A stretch of DNA of 5,335 bases from assembly GCA_013361745.1 (NCBI GenBank), contig JABFXM010000412.1, positions 1-5,335 on the forward strand, written 5' to 3'. Made by a program: the position numbers and the translations under genes. Source of the stretch: Gemmatimonadaceae bacterium. GTDB taxonomy: Bacteria > Gemmatimonadota > Gemmatimonadetes > Gemmatimonadales > Gemmatimonadaceae. How positions within the stretch are numbered: position 1 is the stretch's first letter; every line of letters starts with the position of its first letter. Below the pieces are notes generated by a model, which worked only from the letters and a program-made list of their open reading frames with translations, was not told the DNA's origin and did no database searches. Shown here piece by piece: positions 5,212-5,335 of this stretch.

Positions 5212-5335
5212 GACCGGCGTTCGGCGTTCGTCGCCGCCTCCGCGCTCAGCTCGGCGAGCAGCTGCAGCGCCTGCAGCGGGGTGAGCGAGTTCGCGTCGAG
5301 GGAGGCGAGCCGCGCCACGACCGGATGCGGCACCG
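5208..5335 (-). CDS. mutS: DNA mismatch repair protein MutS, C-terminal end (partial)
   Basis: Only the last 41 codons and a TGA stop (5208-5210) are in the window; the start lies beyond base 5335. The visible peptide begins VPHPVVARLASLDANSLTPLQ, continues ALQLLAELSAEA, and ends NAERRS. The pattern 'hPv...L..LD.n.LTPlqAL..L.eL' is the conserved extreme C-terminus of MutS, where 'LDPDSLTPRQALEWIYRL' is typical of the E. coli protein. MutS is the cytoplasmic ATPase that recognises mismatches and starts repair; none of its mismatch-binding or ATPase domains can be assessed here. Its stop overlaps the aroH start by 4 nt (ATGA, 5208-5211), so it is probably the upstream member of the same transcript. 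The call rests on a short tail, but the match is distinctive. Confidence 0.85.
   Translation of the reverse strand, partial: VPHPVVARLASLDANSLTPLQALQLLAELSAEAATNAERRS

Overview
The window is GC-rich and densely coded, and every gene I can support lies on the minus strand. Transcription therefore runs from high to low coordinates. It reads as bacterial chromosomal housekeeping sequence. The high GC, an AroH-class chorismate mutase, a TonB-C lipoprotein, and a rhomboid with a C-terminal tail of the DKISEKG..SLTAEE type together suggest a Gemmatimonadota-like organism. That placement is inference from gene style, not from any marker in the window.

Layout in order of transcription: the last 41 codons of mutS (5335-5208); aroH, an AroH-class chorismate mutase (5211-4807); pheA, a prephenate dehydratase with no ACT regulatory domain (4810-4178); a small lipoprotein carrying a TonB-type C-terminal domain (4181-3693); a cystathionine beta-synthase with a C-terminal pair of CBS domains (3696-2254); ddl, D-alanine--D-alanine ligase (2195-1152); and a rhomboid intramembrane serine protease (about 1018-92) interrupted by an in-frame TAG. 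The last 91 bases hold a GACCCCT heptamer array.

The first five genes are joined by four consecutive 4-nt stop/start overlaps (ATGA, GTGA, ATGA, ATGA), so they look like one translationally coupled operon. After the cbs and ddl stop codons there are short gaps (58 nt, and about 55-133 nt depending on the rhomboid start). Each gap contains a GC-rich hairpin without a T-tract, so ddl and the rhomboid may be read through or may be partly separate units.

Functionally, aroH and pheA catalyse consecutive steps, chorismate to prephenate to phenylpyruvate, as two separate proteins. Cbs condenses serine with homocysteine, and Ddl makes the D-Ala-D-Ala dipeptide of peptidoglycan. The lipoprotein and rhomboid are envelope proteins. 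I see no shared pathway across the whole cluster and no mobile element, CRISPR array, RNA gene or defence system. The items most worth checking are the amber codon between the catalytic Ser and His of the rhomboid, the missing ACT domain of PheA, and the G-quadruplex-prone heptamer array.
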